Source of the DNA: Phocaeicola plebeius
GTDB taxonomy: Bacteria; Bacteroidota; Bacteroidia; Bacteroidales; Bacteroidaceae
DNA: 64,000 nucleotides
Assembly (NCBI RefSeq): GCF_003437535.1
Contig: NZ_QSQT01000001.1
Coordinates: 264,549-328,548, forward strand
Direction of reading: 5' to 3'
Positions 9,311-19,036 of the stretch are shown in pieces. Position 1 is the first letter of the stretch. Every line of letters starts with the position of its first letter. Both the position numbers and the translations under genes were made by a program. A model generated the notes under the pieces. It ran no database searches, had not been told where the DNA came from, and saw nothing but the letters and a program-made list of their open reading frames with translations.

Positions 9311-12283
9311 ATGAAAAACAACATTTTTAATCTGCTGAAAGTGTTCCTGTTCTTTCTGATAATAACAGGAGGCGGAAACACAATCACACTTTCCGCGCAA
9401 CAAAGCGGAAAAAGAATCATTACCGGACAAGTCATCGATGATGAAAATCAAGAACCTCTTATCGGAGTCAGTGTATTGGTAGTAGGTACCACAACCGGGA
9501 CTATCACCGATTTCGATGGAAACTACTCAGTAGAACTTCCGGCAGGAAGCAAGCAACTTCAATTTTCGTACATCGGATACGCTTCTCAAACAGTAAATGT
9601 GTCTGCCAACGTATTAAACATTCGACTGAAATCGGATACAGAAATGCTGAGCGACGTGGTAGTCATCGGTTACGGTACACAGCGTAAAAGCGATTTGACC
9701 GGCTCGGTTACCAACGTGTCGAGCGAAGATTTCAATACGGGACTGGTCAGCTCGCCGGAGCAGCTTATCAATGGGAAAATCTCCGGTGTACAGATTATGT
9801 CGAACAGTGGTTCGCCTACGGCAGGTAGTACCATCCGTGTACGTGGAGGTGCTTCGCTGAACGCCAGCAACGACCCGCTTATCGTGCTGGATGGTGTGCC
9901 ATTGGAACAAGGAGGTATCAGCGGAAACGATGGAAACTTCCTCAGTCTGATTAATCCGAATGACATTGAAAGCATGACCATTCTGAAAGATGCTTCTTCT
10001 ACGGCAATCTATGGCTCACGTGCTTCAAATGGTGTTATCATCATCACTACTAAAAAAGGGAACTCCGACAAGTTGAAAGTAACGTTCAGTACAACCAATT
10101 CCATTCAGACCCGCACAAGAATGGCAGACATGCTGAGCTATGACCAGTTTGTAAACGTAGTAAAAACGCAAGGAAGTGCTGCCCAGCAAGCTTTATTGGG
10201 AACGGCAAACACCGACTGGAACGACCAGGTTTATCATAACGCTTTCGGAACAGATAACAACCTGAGTTTGGCAGGACGTATCGCCCCGAACTGGCCAATC
10301 CGCGTATCGGTAGGTTATTATAACCAGGATGGTTTGCTTAAAACAGACAATGCCGAACGCTTTACCGGTAGCCTTTCGTTGTCTCCGTCTTTTTTTGATG
10401 ACCATCTGAAATTGACTATCAATGCCAAAGGTTCGCTCAATAAGAACCAGTTTGCCAACACTTCGGCCATCTGGGGAGCTTCTACCATGAATCCCACTAT
10501 ACCTGTTTATTCTGGGACTGACGCATTTGGAGGCTTTACAGAAGCCATTACGGGCGATGGGAGTCCGGTGACGGGCGGAGTAAGGAATCCGGTTGGTTTA
10601 CTGGAACAACGCGATGCTCATAGCAAGGTAGTCCGTTTTATCGGTAACTTCGATGTTGACTACCGTTTGCATTTCTTCCCTGACTTGAAACTCCATGCCA
10701 CATTGGGATACGACTATGCCGAAGGAAAAGGATCGGAATACGTATCGCCCGAAGCTGCTCAATATTATACTACCGGGGGATATTATTATCCGTATGGACC
10801 GCAGAAAAACGAGAACAGGCTGCTGACCCTGTATGCTAACTACAATAAGTTTGTTGATACCCTCAACAGCAGTTTCGATGCAACCGTAGGATATGATTAC
10901 CAATATTGGAAATCCGCCACTCCGGCTACTACACAAATGAATGCCGCCGGAGAAATACAAACTCAATACAGGACATCCGACCAACGTCATGTGTTGCTTT
11001 CGTACTACGGACGTCTGAATTATTCTTACGGTTCGCGCTATATGCTGACGGCTACTGTTCGCCGTGATGCCACCTCCCGCTTTGCACAATCGCAGCGCTG
11101 GGGTACATTCCCTTCTGTTGCTTTAGGATGGAGAGTTACGGAAGAATCGTTTATGAAAGACCAACAAGTATTAAGTAACCTGAAACTGCGTGCAAGTTAT
11201 GGAGTCACTGGCCAGCAAGACGGTATTGGCAATTATAATTACCTGCCTGTTTATACCATCAGCCAAGATGGGGCACAAGGTATCGTAGGAGGTACTCCTA
11301 TTTATACATACCGCCCGGAAGCATACGTATCAGACTTGAAATGGGAAACAACTACCTCGTGGAACTTTGGATTCGACTTTGGTTTCTTGAAAGACCGCAT
11401 CACGGGTAGCTTGGATTATTATACTCGGAAAACAAAAGATTTGATTGCCACGGTTCCTGCCGCCGCAGGTTCTACGTTCGACCGCAACATCACAACCAAT
11501 GTCGGTAACGTAGACAGCCAAGGTATTGAATTGTCTTTAAACGCTACACCGGTTCAAACCAAAGATTTAACATGGGATGTCAGCTTTAATATGACTTGGC
11601 AGAAAATGAAGGTTAAGAATTTGTCGATTGTGGAAGGAGGACAAGCTACCAACACACAAGTAGGGCCGGCGGTAGACGGACAATATGTGCAAACCCTTTC
11701 CGAAGGATATGAACCCTATATGTTTTATGTATATAAGCAGCTGTACGATGAAAAAACCGGAAAGCCTATTGAAGGTGTTTATGCCGATTTAAACAATGAC
11801 GGTACTATCAACGAAGGCGACTTATACCGCTACCATTCGCCTGCCCCGGATTTTATCATGGGATTAAGTACTTCACTACAATGGAAACGATGGAACCTGG
11901 GCATGAGTTTCCGTGCCAATATCGGTAACTATGTTTACAATGGCATGGCTATGACTACCGGAGCCTTTGAAACAATGAGCTACAATGCTTATCAGTTGAA
12001 CAATCTTTCAACCAGCTATCTGGAAACCGGATTCCAGACCCGCCAGCATTTATCCGACCATTACGTTGAAAATGCTTCTTTCTTAAAGATGGACAATCTT
12101 ACATTGGGTTATAACTTCGGAGAAATCTTCAAGGGATGCAACCTCAATGTCAGTGCGATGGTTCAAAACGTATTCTGTATCACCAGATACAGTGGCGTAG
12201 ACCCGGAAGTACCTAATGGTGTGGACAATACGTTTTATCCGCGTCCGCGTACTTATTCTTTGAATATCGGACTTAATTTTTAA
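9311..12283 (+). CDS. SusC-like TonB-dependent transporter, galactan locus
   Basis: A 990-residue outer-membrane transporter. After an N-terminal signal sequence there is a carboxypeptidase-regulatory-like domain (about 36-115, IITGQVIDDENQEPLIGVS), a plug domain (about 120-245, including VVVIGYGTQRKSDLTGSV, IRVRGGASLNASNDPL and SNGVIIITTKKGN) and a 22-strand barrel ending in an aromatic residue (SLNIGLNF). These are the diagnostic SusC/RagA motifs. With the SusD protein 21 bp downstream it should form the lidded complex that imports galactan oligosaccharides using TonB energy. It is the first gene of an operon running to 20050, under the predicted HTCS-controlled promoter. Confidence 0.95.
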   Translation: MKNNIFNLLKVFLFFLIITGGGNTITLSAQQSGKRIITGQVIDDENQEPLIGVSVLVVGTTTGTITDFDGNYSVELPAGSKQLQFSYIGYASQTVNVSANVLNIRLKSDTEMLSDVVVIGYGTQRKSDLTGSVTNVSSEDFNTGLVSSPEQLINGKISGVQIMSNSGSPTAGSTIRVRGGASLNASNDPLIVLDGVPLEQGGISGNDGNFLSLINPNDIESMTILKDASSTAIYGSRASNGVIIITTKKGNSDKLKVTFSTTNSIQTRTRMADMLSYDQFVNVVKTQGSAAQQALLGTANTDWNDQVYHNAFGTDNNLSLAGRIAPNWPIRVSVGYYNQDGLLKTDNAERFTGSLSLSPSFFDDHLKLTINAKGSLNKNQFANTSAIWGASTMNPTIPVYSGTDAFGGFTEAITGDGSPVTGGVRNPVGLLEQRDAHSKVVRFIGNFDVDYRLHFFPDLKLHATLGYDYAEGKGSEYVSPEAAQYYTTGGYYYPYGPQKNENRLLTLYANYNKFVDTLNSSFDATVGYDYQYWKSATPATTQMNAAGEIQTQYRTSDQRHVLLSYYGRLNYSYGSRYMLTATVRRDATSRFAQSQRWGTFPSVALGWRVTEESFMKDQQVLSNLKLRASYGVTGQQDGIGNYNYLPVYTISQDGAQGIVGGTPIYTYRPEAYVSDLKWETTTSWNFGFDFGFLKDRITGSLDYYTRKTKDLIATVPAAAGSTFDRNITTNVGNVDSQGIELSLNATPVQTKDLTWDVSFNMTWQKMKVKNLSIVEGGQATNTQVGPAVDGQYVQTLSEGYEPYMFYVYKQLYDEKTGKPIEGVYADLNNDGTINEGDLYRYHSPAPDFIMGLSTSLQWKRWNLGMSFRANIGNYVYNGMAMTTGAFETMSYNAYQLNNLSTSYLETGFQTRQHLSDHYVENASFLKMDNLTLGYNFGEIFKGCNLNVSAMVQNVFCITRYSGVDPEVPNGVDNTFYPRPRTYSLNIGLNF

Positions 12284-12304
12284 TCTTCAATCCAGTACCA
12301 AGCT

Positions 12305-13876
12305 ATGAAACGAATATTATATACAGCAATGATTTGCTGCGGATGTTTTCTTACTCCTTCCTGCGTAGGAGATTTGGATCAGTTCCCGCATACGGAAATC
12401 ACTTCCGAAAATATTTATAACAGTGCAGAAAGTTATTATCAGGTATTAGCAAAATTATATACGGCAATGGTCACTACCGGCCAGGAACAGAACGGCAGTC
12501 AAGACCTCTCAAGCAACAAAGGATTCGATTACATGCGCTGTTATTTTAACCTGCAAGAAGTCGGTACCGATGAAGTGGCCTATACATGGTTATCCGGTGA
12601 AACGCTGAGCGACATCAGCAACCTCTCTTGGGATGCTACCGATGTATGGGTTTCGGATATGTACTATCGTATCTATTATAACATTGCGCTTTGTAATGAG
12701 TTTCTCCGTCATACTACAGACGATGCAATCGCTGCATTCGACGGACAAACACAGTCTACCCTGCGTACATATCGTGCGGAAGCCCGTTTCCTCCGCGCAC
12801 TGTTTTATTACCACGCACTCGACTTTTTCCATGATATTCCATTTGTCTCTGAAAACGACCCTGTGGGCAGTTACATTCCCCCACGCTATACAGCCCAACA
12901 GATTTTCGATTTTATTGAGACGGAATTAAATGAAATTACAGGAACAGAGAACGGATTGCTGAACCGCGACGAATGCCCTTACGGACGTGCTTCGAAAGGA
13001 GCGGCTTACACGCTGCTGGCAAGAATGTATCTGAACGCTGAAACCTATATCGGCGAGGCTCGCTATACTGAATGTATCACTGCTTGTAACCATGCCATCG
13101 AACAAGGCTATACGCTGGAACAGGATTATGCCAAGCTGTTTAATGCTGATAATGATAAACGTACCAACGAAATTATTTTTACACTTCCTGTTGATGCTAC
13201 CACTACTGTTTCATGGGGAGCTTCCACGTATGTGGTATGTGCGGCGGTACCTGCCGGCATGGCACAAAACTCAGTCGGAGTAGCCAGCGGATGGGGGTCT
13301 ATGAGAATGCGCGGTGCTGCCTCTGCCCAATTCAATAATGACCCCAGAGGTATGTTTATCACCGAAGGGCAAACCCTCAATATTACAGACATGACTAACG
13401 AGAAGGAAGGTTATGTGGTAACTAAATGGTCAAACGTAACCGATGCGGGAGAAACGGCATCCAATACGGCACAATCGGGTGTGAATACGGACTTCCCGTT
13501 ATTCCGTCTGGCAGATGTTTACTTGATGTATGCCGAAGCTACGGCACGGGGCGGGCAAGGAGGCAGCATGGATCAGGCTTACAAGTATGTAAACGAACTG
13601 AGGGACCGTGTGGGAGCTGAACCGATTCCGAACTGGGCTGCCATGACCAATGACAATTGTATCTTTTTCCTTGCCGAACGCTTGCGCGAACTGTATTGGG
13701 AAGGCACACGGCGTACTGACTTGATTCGCTTTAACCGTTTTACTTCTAATACATACGTATGGGAGTGGAAAGGAGGAACACTGGCAGGAACAGGGGTAGA
13801 CAGCAAATATAACATTTATCCTATTCCGTCTACCGAACTGACTGCCAATCCGAATTTATATAATGAGAACTATTAA
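12305..13876 (+). CDS. SusD-like surface glycan-binding lipoprotein, galactan locus
   Basis: A 523-residue RagB/SusD family protein. The N-terminus has a lipoprotein signal with lipobox Cys (CFLTPSCVGD), so it is anchored to the outer membrane beside SusC. The TPR-like body contains RAEARFLRALFYYHALDFF, YGRASKGAAYTLLARMYLNAE, LADVYLMYAEATARGG and the C-terminal LRELYWEGTRRTDLIRF and IYPIPSTEL signatures typical of SusD. It acts as the lid and oligosaccharide-recruiting subunit of the SusCD complex. It lies 21 bp after susC and 18 bp before the next glycan-binding lipoprotein gene. Confidence 0.95.
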   Translation: MKRILYTAMICCGCFLTPSCVGDLDQFPHTEITSENIYNSAESYYQVLAKLYTAMVTTGQEQNGSQDLSSNKGFDYMRCYFNLQEVGTDEVAYTWLSGETLSDISNLSWDATDVWVSDMYYRIYYNIALCNEFLRHTTDDAIAAFDGQTQSTLRTYRAEARFLRALFYYHALDFFHDIPFVSENDPVGSYIPPRYTAQQIFDFIETELNEITGTENGLLNRDECPYGRASKGAAYTLLARMYLNAETYIGEARYTECITACNHAIEQGYTLEQDYAKLFNADNDKRTNEIIFTLPVDATTTVSWGASTYVVCAAVPAGMAQNSVGVASGWGSMRMRGAASAQFNNDPRGMFITEGQTLNITDMTNEKEGYVVTKWSNVTDAGETASNTAQSGVNTDFPLFRLADVYLMYAEATARGGQGGSMDQAYKYVNELRDRVGAEPIPNWAAMTNDNCIFFLAERLRELYWEGTRRTDLIRFNRFTSNTYVWEWKGGTLAGTGVDSKYNIYPIPSTELTANPNLYNENY

Positions 13877-13894
13877 TACTTAAACTCTTTTGTT

Positions 13895-15343
13895 ATGAAA
13901 ACGATAAAAAGCCTGTTTGCCGTATTGTTCGCATTGCTTGCTTTTTCGGCTTGCGAGAAAGATGGCGACAAAATATATTTGCAGAGCCTGGAAAGCAATA
14001 ACTTAATGGCTACCACCGACAGGGTTGAACTGAATGCTGACTTGGCTCAAGAGATAGTGGTTTCACTGGCGTGGACAGACCGCACGATTCAGATAAGTGA
14101 CCCTGCGGTAGGAACAACTGTCACCGTTACAACCTATGTGGAAGCATCGCTGTCGGAGGATTTTTCTACCACCGTCAGCAAGACTGCAACGACTTCACTT
14201 TCCATCGCATTCACAGGGCTGGAACTGAACTCATTAGCAAGCGAGATTGGAGCTGTTACGGGACGGAATAATAAGATTTATTTCCGTCTGGCAGGAACTA
14301 CCGGAACAAATATTCCTCCGGTATACAGCAATGTGGTAAGTATCGATGTCACACCATACAAAATGGATATGAACACCGGTACTGTCATCCTGTCAAATGA
14401 TCAGACGGAGAATTTGGGTGAAACAGGTGTTACTTTTTACTCACCGGATGCCGACGGTATATACAGCGGATTTATCTCTATACCTGAAGCATGGTATCAT
14501 ATCCTTCTTAAAGAAGGAGACGGCTCGATATGGGGAACATCAGGAAGCGAAGGGGCATTCCATCTTACAGACGACCCGAACAACTCGCTCCAGAATATGT
14601 GGTTTCCTGGAACAGCTGGATGTTACTATGTTATCGTCAATACGCAAGCGGCAGAATGGAGTGCGCTTCATATCAGTTCGCTCTCTGTCAGCGGACTGAC
14701 AAGCGAAAGCATCGACCTTACGTTAGACCAAGCCACAAACCAATGGGTTGCCACATTTACTGCCGACGCTGCCGGAAGCCGCACGATAACCATCAACGGG
14801 CAGGGAGAACAGTATAATGTGGAAACCGGAGACGGCTCGGGCACAGCCACCGGCATTGCGTTTGCCGCCGATGGAGAGCATGTCGCTTTAGCCGAAACTG
14901 CCGGAAACATTACGGTTGATGTGCCGCAGGCAGGAGAATGTACCGTCCGACTGAATCTGTATGATCCGACAAACTGCACGGTCAGCGTAGAGGCAGGAGC
15001 AGCCGAACTGCCGGGCGGAGGAGACTCCGGTGAAGAGACTCCCGTCACGCTTCCCGAATCGCTCGACGTGGTTTCTTATTCTACCGGTTCCGAAGTCATC
15101 CTGACTACACTCTACCCTACCGGCAGCGAAAGCGGTGTGTACACAGGCACTTATTCCGGAGAAGTAAGAGACCAAATCAACATCGTAGACCGGACGAACT
15201 CGGTATGGTATGGATGCGACCCGGATGAAAACTCGCAACTGTCTTCACAAGACGACAAATGGAATATATGGTTCGACGGAACCGGAGCGGTTACCCTTAC
15301 CGTTGACCTTACTAACATGACTTGGAATTACACAGCAAATTAA
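13895..15343 (+). CDS. SusE/SusF-positioned surface glycan-binding lipoprotein, galactan locus
   Basis: A 482-residue lipoprotein with lipobox Cys near residue 20 (LLAFSACEKDG). The N-terminal 150 residues resemble the SusE-type Ig-like domain (NNLMATTDRVELNADLAQEIVVSLAWTDRTI would be its conserved opening, at about 35-65). The remainder contains repeated beta-sandwich modules with similar segments, such as YSPDADGIYSGFISIPEAWY and YPTGSESGVYTGTYSGEV, suggesting two duplicated carbohydrate-binding modules. It occupies the position of the surface glycan-binding protein in known galactan loci, between susD and the GH53 gene. Expected role: holding galactan at the cell surface. Function is inferred from position and fold. 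Confidence 0.8.
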   Translation: MKTIKSLFAVLFALLAFSACEKDGDKIYLQSLESNNLMATTDRVELNADLAQEIVVSLAWTDRTIQISDPAVGTTVTVTTYVEASLSEDFSTTVSKTATTSLSIAFTGLELNSLASEIGAVTGRNNKIYFRLAGTTGTNIPPVYSNVVSIDVTPYKMDMNTGTVILSNDQTENLGETGVTFYSPDADGIYSGFISIPEAWYHILLKEGDGSIWGTSGSEGAFHLTDDPNNSLQNMWFPGTAGCYYVIVNTQAAEWSALHISSLSVSGLTSESIDLTLDQATNQWVATFTADAAGSRTITINGQGEQYNVETGDGSGTATGIAFAADGEHVALAETAGNITVDVPQAGECTVRLNLYDPTNCTVSVEAGAAELPGGGDSGEETPVTLPESLDVVSYSTGSEVILTTLYPTGSESGVYTGTYSGEVRDQINIVDRTNSVWYGCDPDENSQLSSQDDKWNIWFDGTGAVTLTVDLTNMTWNYTAN

Positions 15344-15357
15344 AAAACGAAACAACC

Positions 15358-16455
15358 ATGAAAAAGATAAAAAACTGGTGGATGGGCTTACTCCTATTGG
15401 CGGGGGTTGCCATCACTTCCTGCAACGACGATGATAAACCGGTATTCCCCGAAATTCCGGAAGAGACATACGATATGACGGGATTTGCCCGCGGTGCCGA
15501 TGTAAGCTGGCTGACCGAAATGGAAGCTAACGGAAGGAAATTTTATGATGCCGACGGAAAAGAACGGGAATGTATGTCTCTGCTCCGCGAACTTGGGATG
15601 AATGCTATCCGTTTACGTGTGTGGGTGAATCCTGTCGACGGCTGGTGTAACCAAGCCGACGTAGTTGCCAAAGCATGGCGGGCACATAACTTGGGATACC
15701 GGCTGATGATTGATTTTCATTACAGCGATACATGGGCGGATCCGGGAAATCAAACCAAACCGGCGGCTTGGGAGGATTATTCGTTTGATGAACTGCGTCA
15801 GGCTGTCGCCAACCATACGACTGAAGTATTGACTACGCTTAAAAATCAAGGTATCGACGTGGAATGGGTACAAGTAGGAAACGAAACCAGCAACGGCATG
15901 TTGTTTGACGAAGGCAAGGCAAGCACGGATATGGCAAACTTTGCGGCATTGGTCAATTCGGGTTACGATGCTGTAAAAACGGTTTATCCTGAAGCTCAGG
16001 TTATTGTTCATTTAGACCGGGGTAACGAGTTGACGCATTATGCATGGATATTTAATGGCTTGCAAGGGAACGGAGCGAAATGGGATATTATCGGAATGTC
16101 GCTTTATCCGGGCGAAGACCCTGATGAAAACAATGGACTGGCTGAATGGAGTCCGGTAGATGAAAACGGGCAGACATGGAAGGCACAAAACGATGCTTGC
16201 ATTGCCAATATGCAATCGCTTATCAGTACGTATCATACCCAAATCATGGTTTGCGAGATAGGTATCCCGTGGAACTACGAACAAGCTGAAGCCTTTTATT
16301 CCGATTTCATGACCAAAGCTAAACAGGTAGAGGGATGCTTGGGGGTATTTGTTTGGGAACCGGAATGTTATGGAGGATGGAACGGATACCAAAAGGGCTT
16401 ATTTGATGACAGCGGAAAACCTACTGCCTCACTGAATGCTTTCGCTCGTAACTAA
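15358..16455 (+). CDS. GH53 endo-beta-1,4-galactanase, surface lipoprotein
   Basis: The start at 15358 gives 365 residues and a lipoprotein signal (LLLLAGVAITSC followed by an acidic NDDD stretch, which resembles a lipoprotein export signal for surface display). The catalytic domain has the GH53 landmarks: GADVSWLTEME, GMNAIRLRVWV, DFHYSDTWADPG, acid/base Glu176 in QVGNETSNG and nucleophile Glu300 in VCEIGIPW. It hydrolyses internal beta-1,4-galactosyl bonds of galactan or type I arabinogalactan, outside the cell if surface-exposed. It is in the same operon as SusC/D and is a paralog of the GH53 at 19037, which lacks a lipobox. The ATG at 15322 lies inside the previous gene and was rejected. 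Confidence 0.93.
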   Translation: MKKIKNWWMGLLLLAGVAITSCNDDDKPVFPEIPEETYDMTGFARGADVSWLTEMEANGRKFYDADGKERECMSLLRELGMNAIRLRVWVNPVDGWCNQADVVAKAWRAHNLGYRLMIDFHYSDTWADPGNQTKPAAWEDYSFDELRQAVANHTTEVLTTLKNQGIDVEWVQVGNETSNGMLFDEGKASTDMANFAALVNSGYDAVKTVYPEAQVIVHLDRGNELTHYAWIFNGLQGNGAKWDIIGMSLYPGEDPDENNGLAEWSPVDENGQTWKAQNDACIANMQSLISTYHTQIMVCEIGIPWNYEQAEAFYSDFMTKAKQVEGCLGVFVWEPECYGGWNGYQKGLFDDSGKPTASLNAFARN

Positions 16456-16537
16456 AATTTGTTATCAGGAGGGGAGTAGTGAAAAGACTTCCCTCCTGAA
16501 TAGATTATTCAAATCTAACTATTCAAAAACCAACAAT

Positions 16538-19030
16538 ATGAAACATACAAACCTATTTAAACTCATCTTCTTCTTTGTATGTGTTATCACGTCGGGCTCT
16601 GTATGGGCACAACGCAGCGAGCAACTGTTAGAAAAAGGATGGCGGTTCACAAAAGGAGACGTGAAAGGGGCCGAGACTCCCGGATTTGATGATTCGGAGT
16701 GGGAGGCTGTTACGATTCCTCACGACTGGGCTATCTTTGGTCCGTTCGACCGCAGCCATGATTTACAGAACGTAGCTGTTACCCAGAATTTTGAAACGGA
16801 GGCTTCGGTGAAAACCGGACGGACGGGCGGATTGCCATACGTGGGTGTAGGCTGGTATCGTACTACTTTCCATGCACCTGCCGGCAAACAGATTACGCTG
16901 ATGTTCGACGGCGCGATGAGCGAAGCCCGTATCTACGTAAATGGAAAAGAAATAGGCTTTTGGCCCTGGGGATATAATTCTTTCTATTTTGATGTAACAC
17001 CGTATGTCAATAAAGATGGACAAGCAAACACGCTGGCAGTACGCTTGGAAAACCGTCCGCAGTCTTCGCGCTGGTATCCCGGAGCCGGACTTTACCGGAA
17101 TGTGCATGTCATTGCTACAGACGACATACACGTACCCGTTTGGGGTACGAAACTGACTACCCCACACGTAAGTGTTGATTATGCTTCGGTAAAATTACTT
17201 ACAACGGTAGCAAATGCCGACAATAAAGATGTCCGTATCGTAACCGAGATTGTTTCGCCCGAAGGAAAGATAGTTGCCGCCAAAGACAATACGCGCAAAA
17301 TCACTAACGGAATGTCTTTCGAACAAAACTTTCTGGTAAATTCCCCGATGTTGTGGTCGCCCGAAAGTCCTTCATTGTACAAAGCCGTTTCTAAAGTCTA
17401 TGCAGACAACCGGCTTGTTGATGAATATACCACCCGTTTCGGCATTCGCAGTCTGGAGTTTGTAGCCGACAAAGGATTTTTTCTGAACGGCAAGCACCGC
17501 AAATTTCAAGGAGTATGCAATCATCACGATTTAGGGCCGTTGGGAGCGGCTATCAATGTATCTGCCTTGCGCCATCAGCTGATTTTACTGAAAGACATGG
17601 GATGTGATGCCATCCGTACCGGACATACCATGCCTGCCCCTGAGCTGGTGGAACTTTGCGACGAGATGGGTATCATGCTGATGGTTGAATCGTTCGATGA
17701 ATGGGATATAGCCAAGTGTGAGAACGGATACCACCGCTTTTTCAATGAATGGGCGGAAAAAGACATTGTAAACATGGTTCGCCATTACCGCAACAATCCC
17801 AGCGTGGTGATGTGGAGCATCGGCAACGAGGTTCCTACCCAATGGAAACCAGAAGGTTGCAAAGTTGCTGCATTCTTACAGGAAATTTGCCATCGAGAAG
17901 ATTCTACACGTCCTGTCACTTGCGGCATGGATCAGGTTTTGAGTGTGTTAGACAATGGATTTGCTGCCTTGTTGGATGTTCCCGGTTTCAATTATCGTAC
18001 CCACCTCTATACGGAAGCATATAACCGCCTGCCGCAAAATATCGTGCTGGGTTCAGAAACCGCTTCTACGGTCAGCTCGCGTGGAGTATATAAGTTCCCG
18101 GTCGTTAAACGCCACACAGCGATGTATGACGACCACCAGTCTACCGGATATGATTTGGAATATTGTTCATGGAGTAATGTACCCGATGAAGATTTTGCAT
18201 TAGCTGATGATTATCCGTGGACAATCGGGCAGTTCGTATGGACCGGCTTCGATTATCTGGGCGAACCCTCGCCTTACGATACTGATGCTTGGCCCAGTCA
18301 CAGCTCATTGTTCGGTATCATTGATTTGGCAAGCTTGCCTAAAGATCGTTATTACTTATATCGTAGCATCTGGAATAAACAGTCGCCTACATTATATATA
18401 TTGCCCCACTGGACTTGGCATGGGAGAGAAGGAAAAAATACGCCTGTGTTTGTTTATACCAGCTATCCCGAAGCCGAACTTTTTGTCAACGGAAAAAGTT
18501 ATGGCAGGCAGTGCAAACTTACGGTCGAGGAAAGCAGGGCATTACAGGGAAAAGATTCGCTCTGGCTGCAACGCCGCTACCGCCTGATGTGGACAGACGT
18601 GGTTTACGAGCCGGGCGAAGTAAGAGTAGTGGCTTATGACGAAGCAGGAAAAGCGGTGGCAGAACAGACAGTCCGTACTGCCGGAAAGCCGCATCATATC
18701 GAACTTTCCACCCCTCACCATACACTAAATGCCGATGGAAAAGAGCTTGCTTATGTAACCTTGCGCATCGTAGATAAAGACGGCAATCTCTGTCCTACCG
18801 ACGGGCGCTTGGTTAACTTTAGGGTAAAAGGAGCCGGAACTTACCGTGCTTCAGCCAATGGCGACCCCACTTGCCTCGATCTTTTCCATCTGCCCCGGAT
18901 GCACGTTTTTAACGGAATGTTGACGGTTATCCTCCAGGCGGGCGAAGAAGCCGGCACATTGGAACTGCAAGCTACAGCTAAAGGCGTAAAAAGCGGAAGT
19001 ATCCGGATTAACGTGAAACCTGTAAAATAA
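16538..19030 (+). CDS. GH2 beta-galactosidase, periplasmic
   Basis: The start at 16538 gives 830 residues with a standard signal peptide (LIFFFVCVITSGSVWAQ). The GH2 architecture is visible: sugar-binding jelly roll (about 25-190), Ig-like sandwich, TIM barrel with FNGK-like loop and MGCDAIRTGHTMPAPELVELCDEMGIMLM, acid/base Glu431 in WSIGNEVP and nucleophile Glu507 in LGSETAST. C-terminal beta domains of the DUF4982 type follow (TWHGREG, AELFVNGKSYG). It should release galactose from the non-reducing ends of imported galacto-oligosaccharides. It lies 82 bp after the lipoprotein GH53 and 6 bp before the second GH53. Confidence 0.92.
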   Translation: MKHTNLFKLIFFFVCVITSGSVWAQRSEQLLEKGWRFTKGDVKGAETPGFDDSEWEAVTIPHDWAIFGPFDRSHDLQNVAVTQNFETEASVKTGRTGGLPYVGVGWYRTTFHAPAGKQITLMFDGAMSEARIYVNGKEIGFWPWGYNSFYFDVTPYVNKDGQANTLAVRLENRPQSSRWYPGAGLYRNVHVIATDDIHVPVWGTKLTTPHVSVDYASVKLLTTVANADNKDVRIVTEIVSPEGKIVAAKDNTRKITNGMSFEQNFLVNSPMLWSPESPSLYKAVSKVYADNRLVDEYTTRFGIRSLEFVADKGFFLNGKHRKFQGVCNHHDLGPLGAAINVSALRHQLILLKDMGCDAIRTGHTMPAPELVELCDEMGIMLMVESFDEWDIAKCENGYHRFFNEWAEKDIVNMVRHYRNNPSVVMWSIGNEVPTQWKPEGCKVAAFLQEICHREDSTRPVTCGMDQVLSVLDNGFAALLDVPGFNYRTHLYTEAYNRLPQNIVLGSETASTVSSRGVYKFPVVKRHTAMYDDHQSTGYDLEYCSWSNVPDEDFALADDYPWTIGQFVWTGFDYLGEPSPYDTDAWPSHSSLFGIIDLASLPKDRYYLYRSIWNKQSPTLYILPHWTWHGREGKNTPVFVYTSYPEAELFVNGKSYGRQCKLTVEESRALQGKDSLWLQRRYRLMWTDVVYEPGEVRVVAYDEAGKAVAEQTVRTAGKPHHIELSTPHHTLNADGKELAYVTLRIVDKDGNLCPTDGRLVNFRVKGAGTYRASANGDPTCLDLFHLPRMHVFNGMLTVILQAGEEAGTLELQATAKGVKSGSIRINVKPVK

Positions 19031-19036
19031 CTGGGT

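Noticed and set aside
16456..16537. Extended N-terminus of the GH2 enzyme from an ATG at 16436
   Set aside because: That start lies inside the GH53 gene and would bury the clear signal peptide that begins at 16538.
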